Program-made: the position numbers and the translations under genes | Notes under the pieces: generated by a model | The model's input: the letters and a program-made list of their open reading frames with translations, nothing else | The model's database searches: none | Told to the model about the DNA's origin: nothing | Assembly (NCBI GenBank): GCA_038231815.1 | Contig: JBBRKQ010000143.1 | Coordinates: 1 to 9,678 of the forward strand | Reading direction: 5' to 3' | Origin: CAILKP01 sp038231815 | GTDB taxonomy: Bacteria > Planctomycetota > Phycisphaerae > Phycisphaerales > UBA1924 | Length of the DNA stretch: 9,678 bases | Shown: positions 1 to 6,196 of the stretch, piece by piece | How positions within the stretch are numbered: position 1 is the first letter of the stretch | Layout: the number at the start of each line of letters is the position of its first letter

Positions 1-302
1 ACTAGGATCCGCCGCATCGCAATTGCGGCCGATGCAAAGAAGTGCCCCGTGCTGTTCCATTGCACGGGCCGAGGCCGTCCGTTCTCATCAACCGGTCCAA
101 GAAGCCTCAAAAAAGCTTCATGCGCAAGCGCTGTGGGCTGAAGCGTCACCTGGTTTCGCTCACCCGCCAGTTTACTGGCTGCCAGTTTTCGAAGTTCCTG
201 GTACACCAATGGCAAAATGCGCTCGGCAGATCGTTCATCCCCATCGGGTGAGTCGGCCAGTTCCGCAAGGTGCTGTGTAATAAGATGAAGTGAGTCAGGC
301 AT
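1..302 (-). CDS. ECF-type RNA polymerase sigma factor, N-terminal part (cut by window edge)
   Basis: Reading the minus strand from an ATG at 302-300 gives 100 uninterrupted codons running off position 1. The product matches the ECF sigma-70 subfamily common in planctomycetes and acidobacteria (TIGR02999 type). Landmarks are RILPLVYQELRKLAASKLA at about residues 28-46, TLQPTALAHEAFLRL at 53-67 (region 2 family signature) and a W-x-x-x-x-HFFASAA-x-AMRRIL segment at about 82-100, which in the family leads into VDHAR. Region 2 binds core polymerase and the -10 element; the region 4 half lies outside the window. These factors redirect RNA polymerase to stress or envelope regulons. No clear Shine-Dalgarno precedes the ATG, so the start rests on good alignment with the family N-terminus. 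It is transcribed divergently from the globin. Family is confident; regulon and signal are unknown. Confidence 0.88.
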   Translation of the reverse strand, partial: MPDSLHLITQHLAELADSPDGDERSAERILPLVYQELRKLAASKLAGERNQVTLQPTALAHEAFLRLLGPVDENGRPRPVQWNSTGHFFASAAIAMRRIL

Positions 303-609
303 ATACAACAGTGCGACGCGAGGATTAAAACTGGGCAACCACTCAGGCTTTTAATACGAAAATTCTGCATATGCAAAACCTTCGAGGACAAGTGCTTACT
401 GTCTAAGGGTACGGCTCTTTCGGGCCAAAAAACGTTTCCCCCTGCAGCAAAGCCACCGTAATACCGCACATCCGAAATTATCGGCGATATTGTCGTTTTT
501 CCAAGACTCTGACTAGCCTCACCCGTGGGCTGCGTCGCACGTCTGTTGTAACAACGTTGTCTCTCAATTTCACGCTGGCGGGCTGGGACCGCCCCGCCGG
601 AACCGAAGC
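303..609. promoter_or_regulatory. Divergent intergenic region between sigma factor and globin, with palindromes
   Basis: This 307-bp gap separates two divergent genes, so it must hold promoters for both. I found no convincing -35/-10 pair on either strand. Two symmetric elements stand out. TGCATATGCA at 366-375 is a perfect palindrome extending to 16 bp (363-378) with one mismatched pair; it lies about 60 bp upstream of the sigma-factor ATG. GTTGT-A-ACAAC-GTTGT at 545-560 is a chain of alternating half-sites about 50 bp upstream of the globin ATG. A weaker inverted repeat, TATCG-G-CGATA, sits at 479-489. Regulator binding is inferred from symmetry and position only. No gene is apparent in the gap. 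Confidence 0.5.
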
Positions 610-1149
610 ATGTCCCACACCAACGATCCCACACTGTCATTATCAACCGAGGCGACTGAGTTGATTGAACAGAGTCACGCCGCCGCAGCGGCCTTGATGC
701 CGCAGGTCGTTGCCAAATTCTATGAACTGTTGTTTGAACGCCACCCCACCGTGCGGGCGATCTTTCCCAAAGACATGAACCGCCAGCGCGAGCACCTCAC
801 CGTCGCCATTGCAATGGTGGCCCGCAACGCCTCCCGGCTGGATCTGCTTAGCGAGCCGCTCAAACAACTCGGCGCTAGGCACGTCGCTTATGGCGCACGT
901 CCAGAACACTACCCCATCGTGCGAGACCTTTTAATTGAGTCTCTCGCGGGCGCTCTGGGAACGGCTTGGACATCCTCGCACCAGCGGGCCTGGTTCGCCG
1001 CGCTGACCAATGTTGCTGGCGTCATGCTCTCAGGTGCGGCGGAGTTTGAACGAGCTACCGCCATGTCAATCGTGTCACCCACACCCTCGCCAAGCATACC
1101 AGCGGGCACACCATCGACCGCCGGTCCAAACCGGCCAACGCATGTCTGA
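610..1149 (+). CDS. Single-domain globin (flavohemoglobin-type globin domain)
   Basis: This 179-residue protein has the heme-binding fold of bacterial single-domain globins and of the globin half of flavohemoglobin Hmp. Expected landmarks are present in order: FYELLF with Tyr38 at B10, Phe52 at CD1 (IFPKDM), Gln59 at E7 (NRQREHL), LGARH with proximal His91 at F8, YG at 94-95, and Tyr101 in the G helix. Glu145 may correspond to the Hmp catalytic Glu. Tyr B10 with Gln E7 is the distal pair typical of O2-binding, NO-detoxifying globins. There is no FAD/NAD reductase domain, so electrons would have to come from another protein. Residues after about 150 form a Pro/Ser/Thr-rich tail with no recognised function. 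It ends 44 bp before the convergent KdsD-family gene. Likely roles are NO dioxygenation or O2 handling; the exact role is inferred. Confidence 0.9.
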   Translation: MSHTNDPTLSLSTEATELIEQSHAAAAALMPQVVAKFYELLFERHPTVRAIFPKDMNRQREHLTVAIAMVARNASRLDLLSEPLKQLGARHVAYGARPEHYPIVRDLLIESLAGALGTAWTSSHQRAWFAALTNVAGVMLSGAAEFERATAMSIVSPTPSPSIPAGTPSTAGPNRPTHV

Positions 1150-1193
1150 GAGATCTTGAATTTCTCGGCTAAAAACCCAGATCTTGCAAGGAC

Positions 1194-2297
1194 TCAATCC
1201 TGCACCAATCGCATCGCGATTAAGTCCTGAACATCAAGGATCCCAACCGGCCGGCCAAGCTCATCAACCACCGGAATCTCGTCTCGCCGAAACTCCTGAA
1301 TGATGTGAACGGCATCCGCCAGACGTGCGGTGTGTGGTAGAGTGGTCGGGTTCTTTGTCATCAGGCTGCTGACCTGCAGGGCCATCGCATCCGGTGATTT
1401 GAGGATCAGCCTGCGCAAATCGGCATCCGTAAAAATGCCCGTGAGCCGGCCCGAATCTCGCTCGATGAGCAACATCGCACCGGGACGCCGCTGAGATGTC
1501 TCGGAAACCCGCAGCGCCGCCTCGACGGTGAGGTCGTCGGCGACAGGTACGAGGTTCTTTCCAACTACAAACCGCAGCGCCTCCAGCACCGGCTTCAGCA
1601 GCCCACCCAGCGACCCACCCGGGTGCCGCTTGGCAAAGTCAGCGGGGGTAAACCGCAGCACGCGAGATGTACACAGGGCCAGAGCATCTCCAATTGCCAG
1701 CATGGCCGTTGTTGAGCACATAGGTGCCGGCGAACCGCCAAATTGTTTATCAACCTGTCCCACGGTCAGGCACACGTTGCTCTGACGCTCCAAACCTGAT
1801 GTCCCTCCCGGCGTACCGGCACAGATTCCAACGACCGCGATTCCATCCTGGCGAAGGCAGGCGACCAGCGACAGCACCTCATCTGTCTGGCCGCTGTTTG
1901 AAAGGGCGATGCACAGATCAGTGGATCGGAAGTTGCCCAAATCACCGTGGGCCGCCTCAACCGGGTGAATAAAGTGCGAAGGGACGCCCAACGATGCGAG
2001 CGTGGCCGCGATCTTTGCCCCAACCAAACCCGACTTGCCGATGCCAGTCACCAAAACAGCCCCGTTTCGAAGGGCGCACGCCGCCATCAACTCTACCGCT
2101 TGGACAAAGTTGGGCCCCAACGCCAGCCCGAGCCCGAGCGCTAAATCCGCCACCGCTTTGGATTCAGCCATCAGCAATTCCGCTGCAACGGCAAGCACAT
2201 CAACCGGGCTTGCCTCACTGGCCAGAGGTGCTGACTGCCCTTCCTTTGCCTCTGTGGAGCGATTGTCGGAAGAAGATATGGGTGCTGGGAGGTTCAT
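1194..2297 (-). CDS. kdsD: KdsD/KpsF-family arabinose-5-phosphate isomerase (SIS domain plus two CBS domains)
   Basis: The family interconverts D-ribulose 5-phosphate and D-arabinose 5-phosphate, the first committed step to KDO for lipopolysaccharide. The 367-residue product has a SIS domain at about 75-235 with GIGKSG (85-90), HPVEAAHGDLG (111-121), SNSGQTDE (133-140) and FAKRHPGGSLG (221-231). Two CBS domains follow at about 245-300 and 310-365. It is about 40 residues longer than E. coli KdsD, mostly from an unconserved N-terminal extension; Met43 is an alternative start. Of the four residues reported important in E. coli KdsD (Lys59, Glu111, Glu152, His193), Lys88, Glu140 and His225 are kept. 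The segment aligned with KEACPLGLAP reads DKQFGGSPAP, placing Lys184 where Glu152 should be. Family is secure; activity is less so. No other KDO gene is in view. Confidence 0.85.
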   Translation of the reverse strand: MNLPAPISSSDNRSTEAKEGQSAPLASEASPVDVLAVAAELLMAESKAVADLALGLGLALGPNFVQAVELMAACALRNGAVLVTGIGKSGLVGAKIAATLASLGVPSHFIHPVEAAHGDLGNFRSTDLCIALSNSGQTDEVLSLVACLRQDGIAVVGICAGTPGGTSGLERQSNVCLTVGQVDKQFGGSPAPMCSTTAMLAIGDALALCTSRVLRFTPADFAKRHPGGSLGGLLKPVLEALRFVVGKNLVPVADDLTVEAALRVSETSQRRPGAMLLIERDSGRLTGIFTDADLRRLILKSPDAMALQVSSLMTKNPTTLPHTARLADAVHIIQEFRRDEIPVVDELGRPVGILDVQDLIAMRLVQD

Positions 2298-2421
2298 GGA
2301 CTGGTGCAGGTTATGCTTTTACTGGCCCAAAGGGCAAAGGTACCGGTTTGGACATTCGTGTCCCGCCCGATCCCAAAGGCAACCCTGACCCAAAAGTCCG
2401 GATAGATTCTGAGCTCACGCA
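2298..2421. promoter_or_regulatory. Divergent promoter region of kdsD and scpA with repeated CCCAAAGG element
   Basis: This 124-bp gap lies between the divergent kdsD and scpA starts. It carries CCCAAAGGGCAA at 2326-2337, near-identical CCCAAAGGCAA at 2372-2382 and a third shorter CCCAAAA at about 2389-2395. The first copy also forms a small inverted repeat, GCCC-AAA-GGGC, at 2325-2335. No consensus -10 or -35 is obvious. Regulatory function is inferred from location and repetition only. Confidence 0.35.
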
Positions 2422-3306
2422 ATGTCACTTGAAGATTACAAAGTAACGATCGATGCCTTTGAAGGCCCCTTGGACCTGCTGCTCTATCTCATCCGTCGCG
2501 ACGAGATCGACCTGCACGACATCCCGGTCGCATCCATCACCACATCCTACCTCAAGTTCCTCGAGCACGAGGGTGGCATCAACCGCATCGATGTTGATCT
2601 GGCCGCAGAGTTCTTAGTCATGGCCGCAACGCTGATGGAGATCAAGTCCCGAACCCTCACCCCCGAGGCGTTCGCAAAGGTTGACAACCCCGACGATGAA
2701 GCCGCAGCCAAGCCGCAGGACGACCCGCGGGCCGACCTTGTGCGCCAATTAATGGCATACAAGAAGTTCCGCGATGCGGCAAGCGCGCTTGAGCGCCGAC
2801 ACGAACAATGGGTTTCTCGCTTCGGCGCTGGGGCGGCCTCTTGGACCGCGGCCCCGATTGATGACGACCAAGAGGTTCACCTCGAAGACGTTAGCATCGT
2901 TGATCTCTGCGAAGCGTTCGCCGCCATCATGGAGGCAGTGGACTTCACCCGATTAGGCGAGCACACGGTCAAGGACGATGAGACGCCAATTCAAGTTCAC
3001 GCGGCGGACATCGTGGACCTGCTCCGCCAACACCTGACCAATCTGGCCAACCAGCCAGAGGCAGGCTCCGACGGCTCCGTGGAGTTCGCCAAGGTCTTCG
3101 CCGGACGTACCCGCTCCGAAGCCATCGGTCTGTTTCTGGCCATGCTCGAACTGATCCGCCAGCGTCAGATCATCGTTCATCAAGAGAGCATCCACGGCAC
3201 CATCGGCCTCCGCCTGCGTGATGAGGCCGACGATGCGGCAGAGGCCGCATTGCGACCCGACGATCTCGACAAACGCAAACGACGGAAAAAGGTTTTTGCC
3301 GAGTGA
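2422..3306 (+). CDS. scpA: Segregation and condensation protein A (ScpA, kleisin)
   Basis: ScpA is the kleisin that bridges the two SMC heads and binds ScpB, forming the condensin that compacts and segregates the chromosome. The 294-residue product starts with the family signature YKVTIDAFEGPLDLLLYLI (6-24), the part that contacts the SMC neck. IDLHDIPVASIT (29-40) and LAAEFLVMAATLMEIKSR (60-77) follow. A variable acidic middle (about 85-200) leads to the C-terminal winged-helix region with FLAMLELIRQRQI (238-250), which binds the SMC cap. The tail is highly charged (270-294). The ATG lies directly before the conserved N-terminus; only a weak GAG-type ribosome site precedes it. scpB, often downstream of scpA, is absent: the next gene is a DUF503 protein after a 346-bp gap. 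Length is somewhat above the usual 240-270 residues. Confidence 0.95.
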   Translation: MSLEDYKVTIDAFEGPLDLLLYLIRRDEIDLHDIPVASITTSYLKFLEHEGGINRIDVDLAAEFLVMAATLMEIKSRTLTPEAFAKVDNPDDEAAAKPQDDPRADLVRQLMAYKKFRDAASALERRHEQWVSRFGAGAASWTAAPIDDDQEVHLEDVSIVDLCEAFAAIMEAVDFTRLGEHTVKDDETPIQVHAADIVDLLRQHLTNLANQPEAGSDGSVEFAKVFAGRTRSEAIGLFLAMLELIRQRQIIVHQESIHGTIGLRLRDEADDAAEAALRPDDLDKRKRRKKVFAE

Positions 3307-3652
3307 CTCAAGATCTCTCGTCTCTCGTGTCTCCTCTCGCATCGAACATCGAGCATCGCAAGTCTCATCGCTCCTTAGTCAATCTCGCGGCGTTGGCTCC
3401 ACCCAGCCTTTCTAACTCGCTTCAAATTTAAACCTGAAATCCGGCTCGCTACCCTTTCGATCGTCCTCTCAGCTGCGGGTGTTTACTTTGGCACGATAGC
3501 TTGTTGCCTTGTCCGTTGACTTCACGCGCGACGCGGGACTAATCCCTAATCACTTCGCGCATATTCTGCCGCTTTTTTGAGTTTCGTTCCTCACCTTTTC
3601 ACCGCGCCAACTGCGTTCATCCCAACGTTCCGCTCCGATCTCGCAACCGCCC
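3307..3652. repeat. Intergenic region with heptamer tandem repeats and a degenerate interspersed repeat
   Basis: This 346-bp stretch between scpA and the DUF503 gene has no credible gene and is pyrimidine-rich on the plus strand. It contains a period-7 tandem, CATCGAA-CATCGAG-CATCGCA, at 3340-3360. This follows a TCTCTCG-like pyrimidine run at about 3315-3339. A second period-7 pair, CTAATCC-CTAATCA, lies at 3539-3552. The segment 3402-3458 shares three ordered blocks with 7295-7333, upstream of apt. The promoter of the DUF503 gene should lie here, but I could not identify it. No transcription terminator with a T-tract is evident after scpA. Confidence 0.55.
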
Positions 3653-4042
3653 ATGTTCATCGGCCTTCTCACCTTCACGCTCCTTATTCGCGGCGCAACC
3701 TCCATCAAAGACAAGCGCCGTGTCGTCAATTCCATGAAGGCCAAACTCCACCGTGAGCATCAATGCTGCGTCGCTGAAGTGGGCAGCCAATCCACCCTCG
3801 ACCGCATGGATGCAGCCTCCATGGCTCTGACCATCATCAACCGAGACCAGCACTATCTCAGATCAGTTCTTGATAGCATTGATACCAAGCTTGCAGCAAT
3901 CGCCGCCGCTAATGATGCCGAACTTCGCAGCACCTCACGCACCATCTTTAACCCCGATGATGCTCCTGAATCATTCTTGACCGATGAGGGAGAACCGATC
4001 TGGACCGAGCAAGACAAACGCGAGCTTGACAACCTGACGTAA
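3653..4042 (+). CDS. DUF503 family protein (YlxP-like)
   Basis: Residues 1 to about 90 match the small DUF503/YlxP family. Landmarks are the N-terminal strand MFIGLLTFTLLIRGATSIKD (1-20), the conserved KDKRRVVNSMKAKL helix (19-32) and CCVAEVGSQSTLDRM (38-52), followed by a strand and helix with NRD at 63-65. The fold is a compact ferredoxin-like alpha/beta unit; the molecular function is not firmly established. In Firmicutes the gene sits in the nusA-infB-rbfA translation cluster, which suggests a ribosome-related role, but no such neighbours are present here. At 129 residues it is longer than the usual 90-100, with an acidic C-terminal tail (about 95-129) lacking recognisable motifs. The ATG fits the family N-terminus exactly; no clear Shine-Dalgarno is seen. 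Confidence 0.85.
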   Translation: MFIGLLTFTLLIRGATSIKDKRRVVNSMKAKLHREHQCCVAEVGSQSTLDRMDAASMALTIINRDQHYLRSVLDSIDTKLAAIAAANDAELRSTSRTIFNPDDAPESFLTDEGEPIWTEQDKRELDNLT

Positions 4043-4102
4043 TCGCCTCTGCCAGATCGCGGTGTTCACATCGCTGCAGACCCATCACTCTCGCCTTGTC
4101 CC

Positions 4103-4717
4103 TCAAAACCCAAACCGCGCGACCGACTCCGGCAACCCCGCCGCCAAACGCTTTATCACCGCCACCGGGATCACACCCTCGCTCAGCGGCACCAGTTGCA
4201 GTGCAGGCCCATCATCAATCGCCAGCGTGCCAGCGCTGGCGCTGGCGCTCAAACCCTCGGGTAGTCGCACGTTTGCAACTACTACACCCGCCAGCCGCGG
4301 CAGCACAAATTGGCCGGCGGCTGCTCCAAAAATTCGCCCCAAATGATCCTCCGCCAGGGGCAACATCTGGGCCGTCAGCAATGAGCAAGGGTCGAGCAGC
4401 ACCCGAAAATTCGCCGCCGGTGGCTCGATGCACCACTTGGCAATAATCGGCAAGTCGCCCACCGCGTGCCGGGCGTGGGGCCGCATCCACACTTCTCGCG
4501 CCTGCGCCGATGCAAGCTGGCACAATTGCCTTAGGCGCTCAAACAACTCTGCCCTGGCCCGCGGCATCCACGCCCGTGGGTCAATCCCAAACGGCTCATC
4601 TGCCGTGGTCCCCGCCCACACACACACCGGCCCGGCCGGAGCGCTCGCCAGCAGGTCTGAGGCTTCAGACCGGAACAAGTCACCAGTGGCCATCACGAGA
4701 GGTTGCAACATGGGCAT
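4103..4717 (-). CDS. Uncharacterised protein resembling the C-terminal part of a xylose-isomerase-like TIM barrel
   Basis: The frame is open up to an ATG at 4864 (253 residues), but I favour ATG 4717 (204 residues) or nearby 4711 or 4693. The stretch 4718-4864 encodes an unlikely Trp/Cys-rich peptide and overlaps the apparent control region of the dioxygenase. Using the 204-residue numbering, PVCVWAGTTADEPFGIDP at about 30-47 and a WMRPHARHAVGD segment at about 77-88 stand out. FRVLLDPCSLLT at about 104-115 and AEDHLGRIF at about 122-130 follow, then LVPLSEGVIP near 175-184. Their order resembles sugar phosphate isomerase/epimerase (AP-endonuclease 2 fold) proteins, where similar strands carry metal ligands. 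The first strands of the barrel would be missing, so it may be a truncated or reduced version. The identification is tentative. A GCCAGCG/CGCTGGC repeat at 4221-4246 encodes a Ser-Ala run. Confidence 0.6.
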   Translation of the reverse strand: MPMLQPLVMATGDLFRSEASDLLASAPAGPVCVWAGTTADEPFGIDPRAWMPRARAELFERLRQLCQLASAQAREVWMRPHARHAVGDLPIIAKWCIEPPAANFRVLLDPCSLLTAQMLPLAEDHLGRIFGAAAGQFVLPRLAGVVVANVRLPEGLSASASAGTLAIDDGPALQLVPLSEGVIPVAVIKRLAAGLPESVARFGF

Positions 4718-4831
4718 CACGCAACCATACCAACTCCGGATCGCAATGGCGGCCAGACACGCCAACAAGGTCCAACGCTCCTCCGAAGCGTGAAACCTGA
4801 GACAGCCCATCCATCCCCGGTACAGACATGC

Positions 4832-4893
4832 TTTTGCCGAATCAAATCCCATCCATTTTGCCAAAATCGCCAGATTTTGCTCCGTACTATAAT
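4832..4893 (+). promoter_or_regulatory. Promoter and operator-like array upstream of the dioxygenase gene
   Basis: A perfect TATAAT lies at 4888-4893, 64 bp before the dioxygenase ATG. Immediately upstream are alternating half-sites: ATTTTG (4855-4860), C, CAAAATC (4862-4868), GCCA, GATTTTG (4873-4879). They form two overlapping perfect inverted repeats. A further TTTTGCCGAATC at 4832-4843 repeats the 4856-4868 segment with a 24-bp offset. TTGCCA at 4858-4863 resembles a -35 box but is 24 bp from the TATAAT, too far for an ordinary sigma-70 promoter. A repressor or activator acting over the -35 region would fit. The layout is visible in the sequence; binding by a regulator is inferred. Confidence 0.55.
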
Positions 4894-4936
4894 TATCTGT
4901 TTCAACGAATAACGAACCAACAGATTGTTGGACGCG

Positions 4937-4943
4937 TAAGGAG
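4937..4943 (+). promoter_or_regulatory. Ribosome binding site of the dioxygenase gene
   Basis: TAAGGAG is the clearest Shine-Dalgarno sequence in the window and lies 14 nt before the ATG at 4958, slightly farther than the usual 5-10 nt. No in-frame alternative start lies closer, and the encoded N-terminus matches the family, so it supports the 4958 start. Confidence 0.6.
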
Positions 4944-4957
4944 ATATTGAGTTACTC

Positions 4958-5944
4958 ATGAACACCACCCCAGTCGCCGGCATCCATCACATCACCGCTT
5001 TCGCTTCGGACCCGCAGGCCAATGCCGACTTTTACACCAAAGTACTCGGCCTGCGTCTGGTCAAAGTTACGGTCAACTTTGATGACCCCTCCACGTACCA
5101 CCTCTATTTCGGCAACAACGCCGCCAGCCCGGGGTCCATTCTCACCTTCTTCCCCATCACCAGTGCCGCCCAAGGCCGCCGCGGCAGCGGTGAAGTCACC
5201 GCGACAGCCTTCGCTGTCCCTGCAGGGTCGCTTCGCTTCTGGCAAACCCATCTGGCCGCCCAGAATGTGCGGACCACGACACTCCCGCCACGCTTCGGCC
5301 AAGCGGTCTTGGCCTTCACTGATCTCGATGGCACCGATCTTGAACTGATCGAGACAGACACTCTAACTCACACACCCCTAAGCCGCATTGATCATGCCGA
5401 TGTTCCGCCATCTGCCGCCATCACCGGATTTTTCGGTGCAACCCTTACCGTGCCGGCGGCATCCCGAACCGCAGACCTGCTTACGGAGCTCTTCGGCTTT
5501 CGCAAAGTCGATACTCAGGGTGACCGCACGCGATACGTCGCATCATCAGCTTCAAATGAGCCCGGCCGCACGATCGACATCGTTCGCCCCGCGCCTGCTT
5601 CAACTCACCACCGGCCGGTTGTGGGCGCAGGTTCCGTTCATCACATCGCCCTTCGCGCTGCCGATGAGGCCGCGCAAGCGGCCCTCAGTAGCATACTTAC
5701 TGCCGCCGGTTACCACGTCACCGAGCAGCGCGACCGCTGCTATTTCAAGTCCATCTACTTCCGTGAGACGGGCGGTGTGCTCTTTGAAATCGCCACCGAT
5801 GGCCCCGGCTTCGCCACCGATGAATCTCCCAATACTCTCGGCACCTCACTCAAACTGCCGCGATGGATGGAAAAAAGCCGCAAGCAGATCGCCCAAGCGT
5901 TACCGCGAATAACCAACATCTCTCACTACAGTGAGTCGAAGTAA
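4958..5944 (+). CDS. VOC-family ring-cleaving dioxygenase (PcpA/MhqO-like glyoxalase-fold protein)
   Basis: This 328-residue protein has two vicinal-oxygen-chelate modules and matches the family annotated as ring-cleaving dioxygenase, which includes PcpA (2,6-dichlorohydroquinone dioxygenase) and Bacillus MhqO. The N-terminal module opens with AGIHHITAFASDPQANADFY (7-26), followed by NFDDPSTYHLYFG (40-52) and a GSILTFFP segment (59-66). The second module begins near 155 and carries GSVHHIAL (225-232), FKSIYFRETGGVLFEIATD (263-281) and the terminal LKLPRWME signature (298-305). The predicted Fe(II) ligands are His11, His228 or His229, and Glu277, in line with His11/His227/Glu276 reported for PcpA. 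Substrates in the family are hydroquinones or related phenols. It is cytosolic, with no signal peptide. A hydrolase gene follows after 252 bp, recalling mhqO/mhqD. Family is secure; substrate is unknown. Confidence 0.92.
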   Translation: MNTTPVAGIHHITAFASDPQANADFYTKVLGLRLVKVTVNFDDPSTYHLYFGNNAASPGSILTFFPITSAAQGRRGSGEVTATAFAVPAGSLRFWQTHLAAQNVRTTTLPPRFGQAVLAFTDLDGTDLELIETDTLTHTPLSRIDHADVPPSAAITGFFGATLTVPAASRTADLLTELFGFRKVDTQGDRTRYVASSASNEPGRTIDIVRPAPASTHHRPVVGAGSVHHIALRAADEAAQAALSSILTAAGYHVTEQRDRCYFKSIYFRETGGVLFEIATDGPGFATDESPNTLGTSLKLPRWMEKSRKQIAQALPRITNISHYSESK

Positions 5945-6196
5945 GAACTGACCAAACTCCCTGGCGACCTCGCGGCGAATGAAACCCGCTCGCAACCGAG
6001 TCCTCGCATTCCGCGTATTCTCACTTTTCTGTTTTGCACCACACTCCACGACCTTGAGTAACCCCCAAAGTGCCGCCTTCCACCCAAGCTGGGGCGCCCC
6101 ACAAGCACCACTGGTCAGGCCGCTCAAACAACTTTTTGCTCTTTCTCACACAAGCTCACCCGAACCCACGCATCGGACGCCACCGGGCGCTTACTC

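Noticed and set aside
5..10. GGATCC at the left edge suggested a cloning linker or vector junction.
   Set aside because: The sigma-factor reading frame runs straight through it and encodes the conserved RRIL segment, so it is natural sequence.
146..646. Minus-strand open frame of 166 codons.
   Set aside because: It overlaps the sigma factor in another frame, crosses the divergent intergenic region and the globin start, and has no recognisable motifs.
1151..1186. Two AGATCTTG copies (1151-1158, 1179-1186) as a possible bidirectional terminator between globin and kdsD.
   Set aside because: The AGATCT stem would have a 22-base loop and no T-tract, so it is too weak to call.
3516..3545. TTGACT followed about 18 bp later by TAATCC as a promoter for the DUF503 gene.
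   Set aside because: The -10 match is poor and it overlaps the period-7 repeat, so it is likely a chance match.
4221..4246. GCCAGCG/CGCTGGC palindromic cluster as a regulatory hairpin.
   Set aside because: It lies within a coding frame and is explained by repeated Ala/Ser codons.
4718..4864. Extension of the TIM-barrel-like gene to the upstream ATG at 4864.
   Set aside because: The encoded peptide is Trp/Cys-rich with no family resemblance, and the region overlaps the operator-like array of the divergent gene.
5922..5935. CTCACT-AC-AGTGAG inverted repeat at the end of the dioxygenase gene.
   Set aside because: It lies inside the coding sequence, the spacer is too short for a good hairpin, and no T-tract follows.
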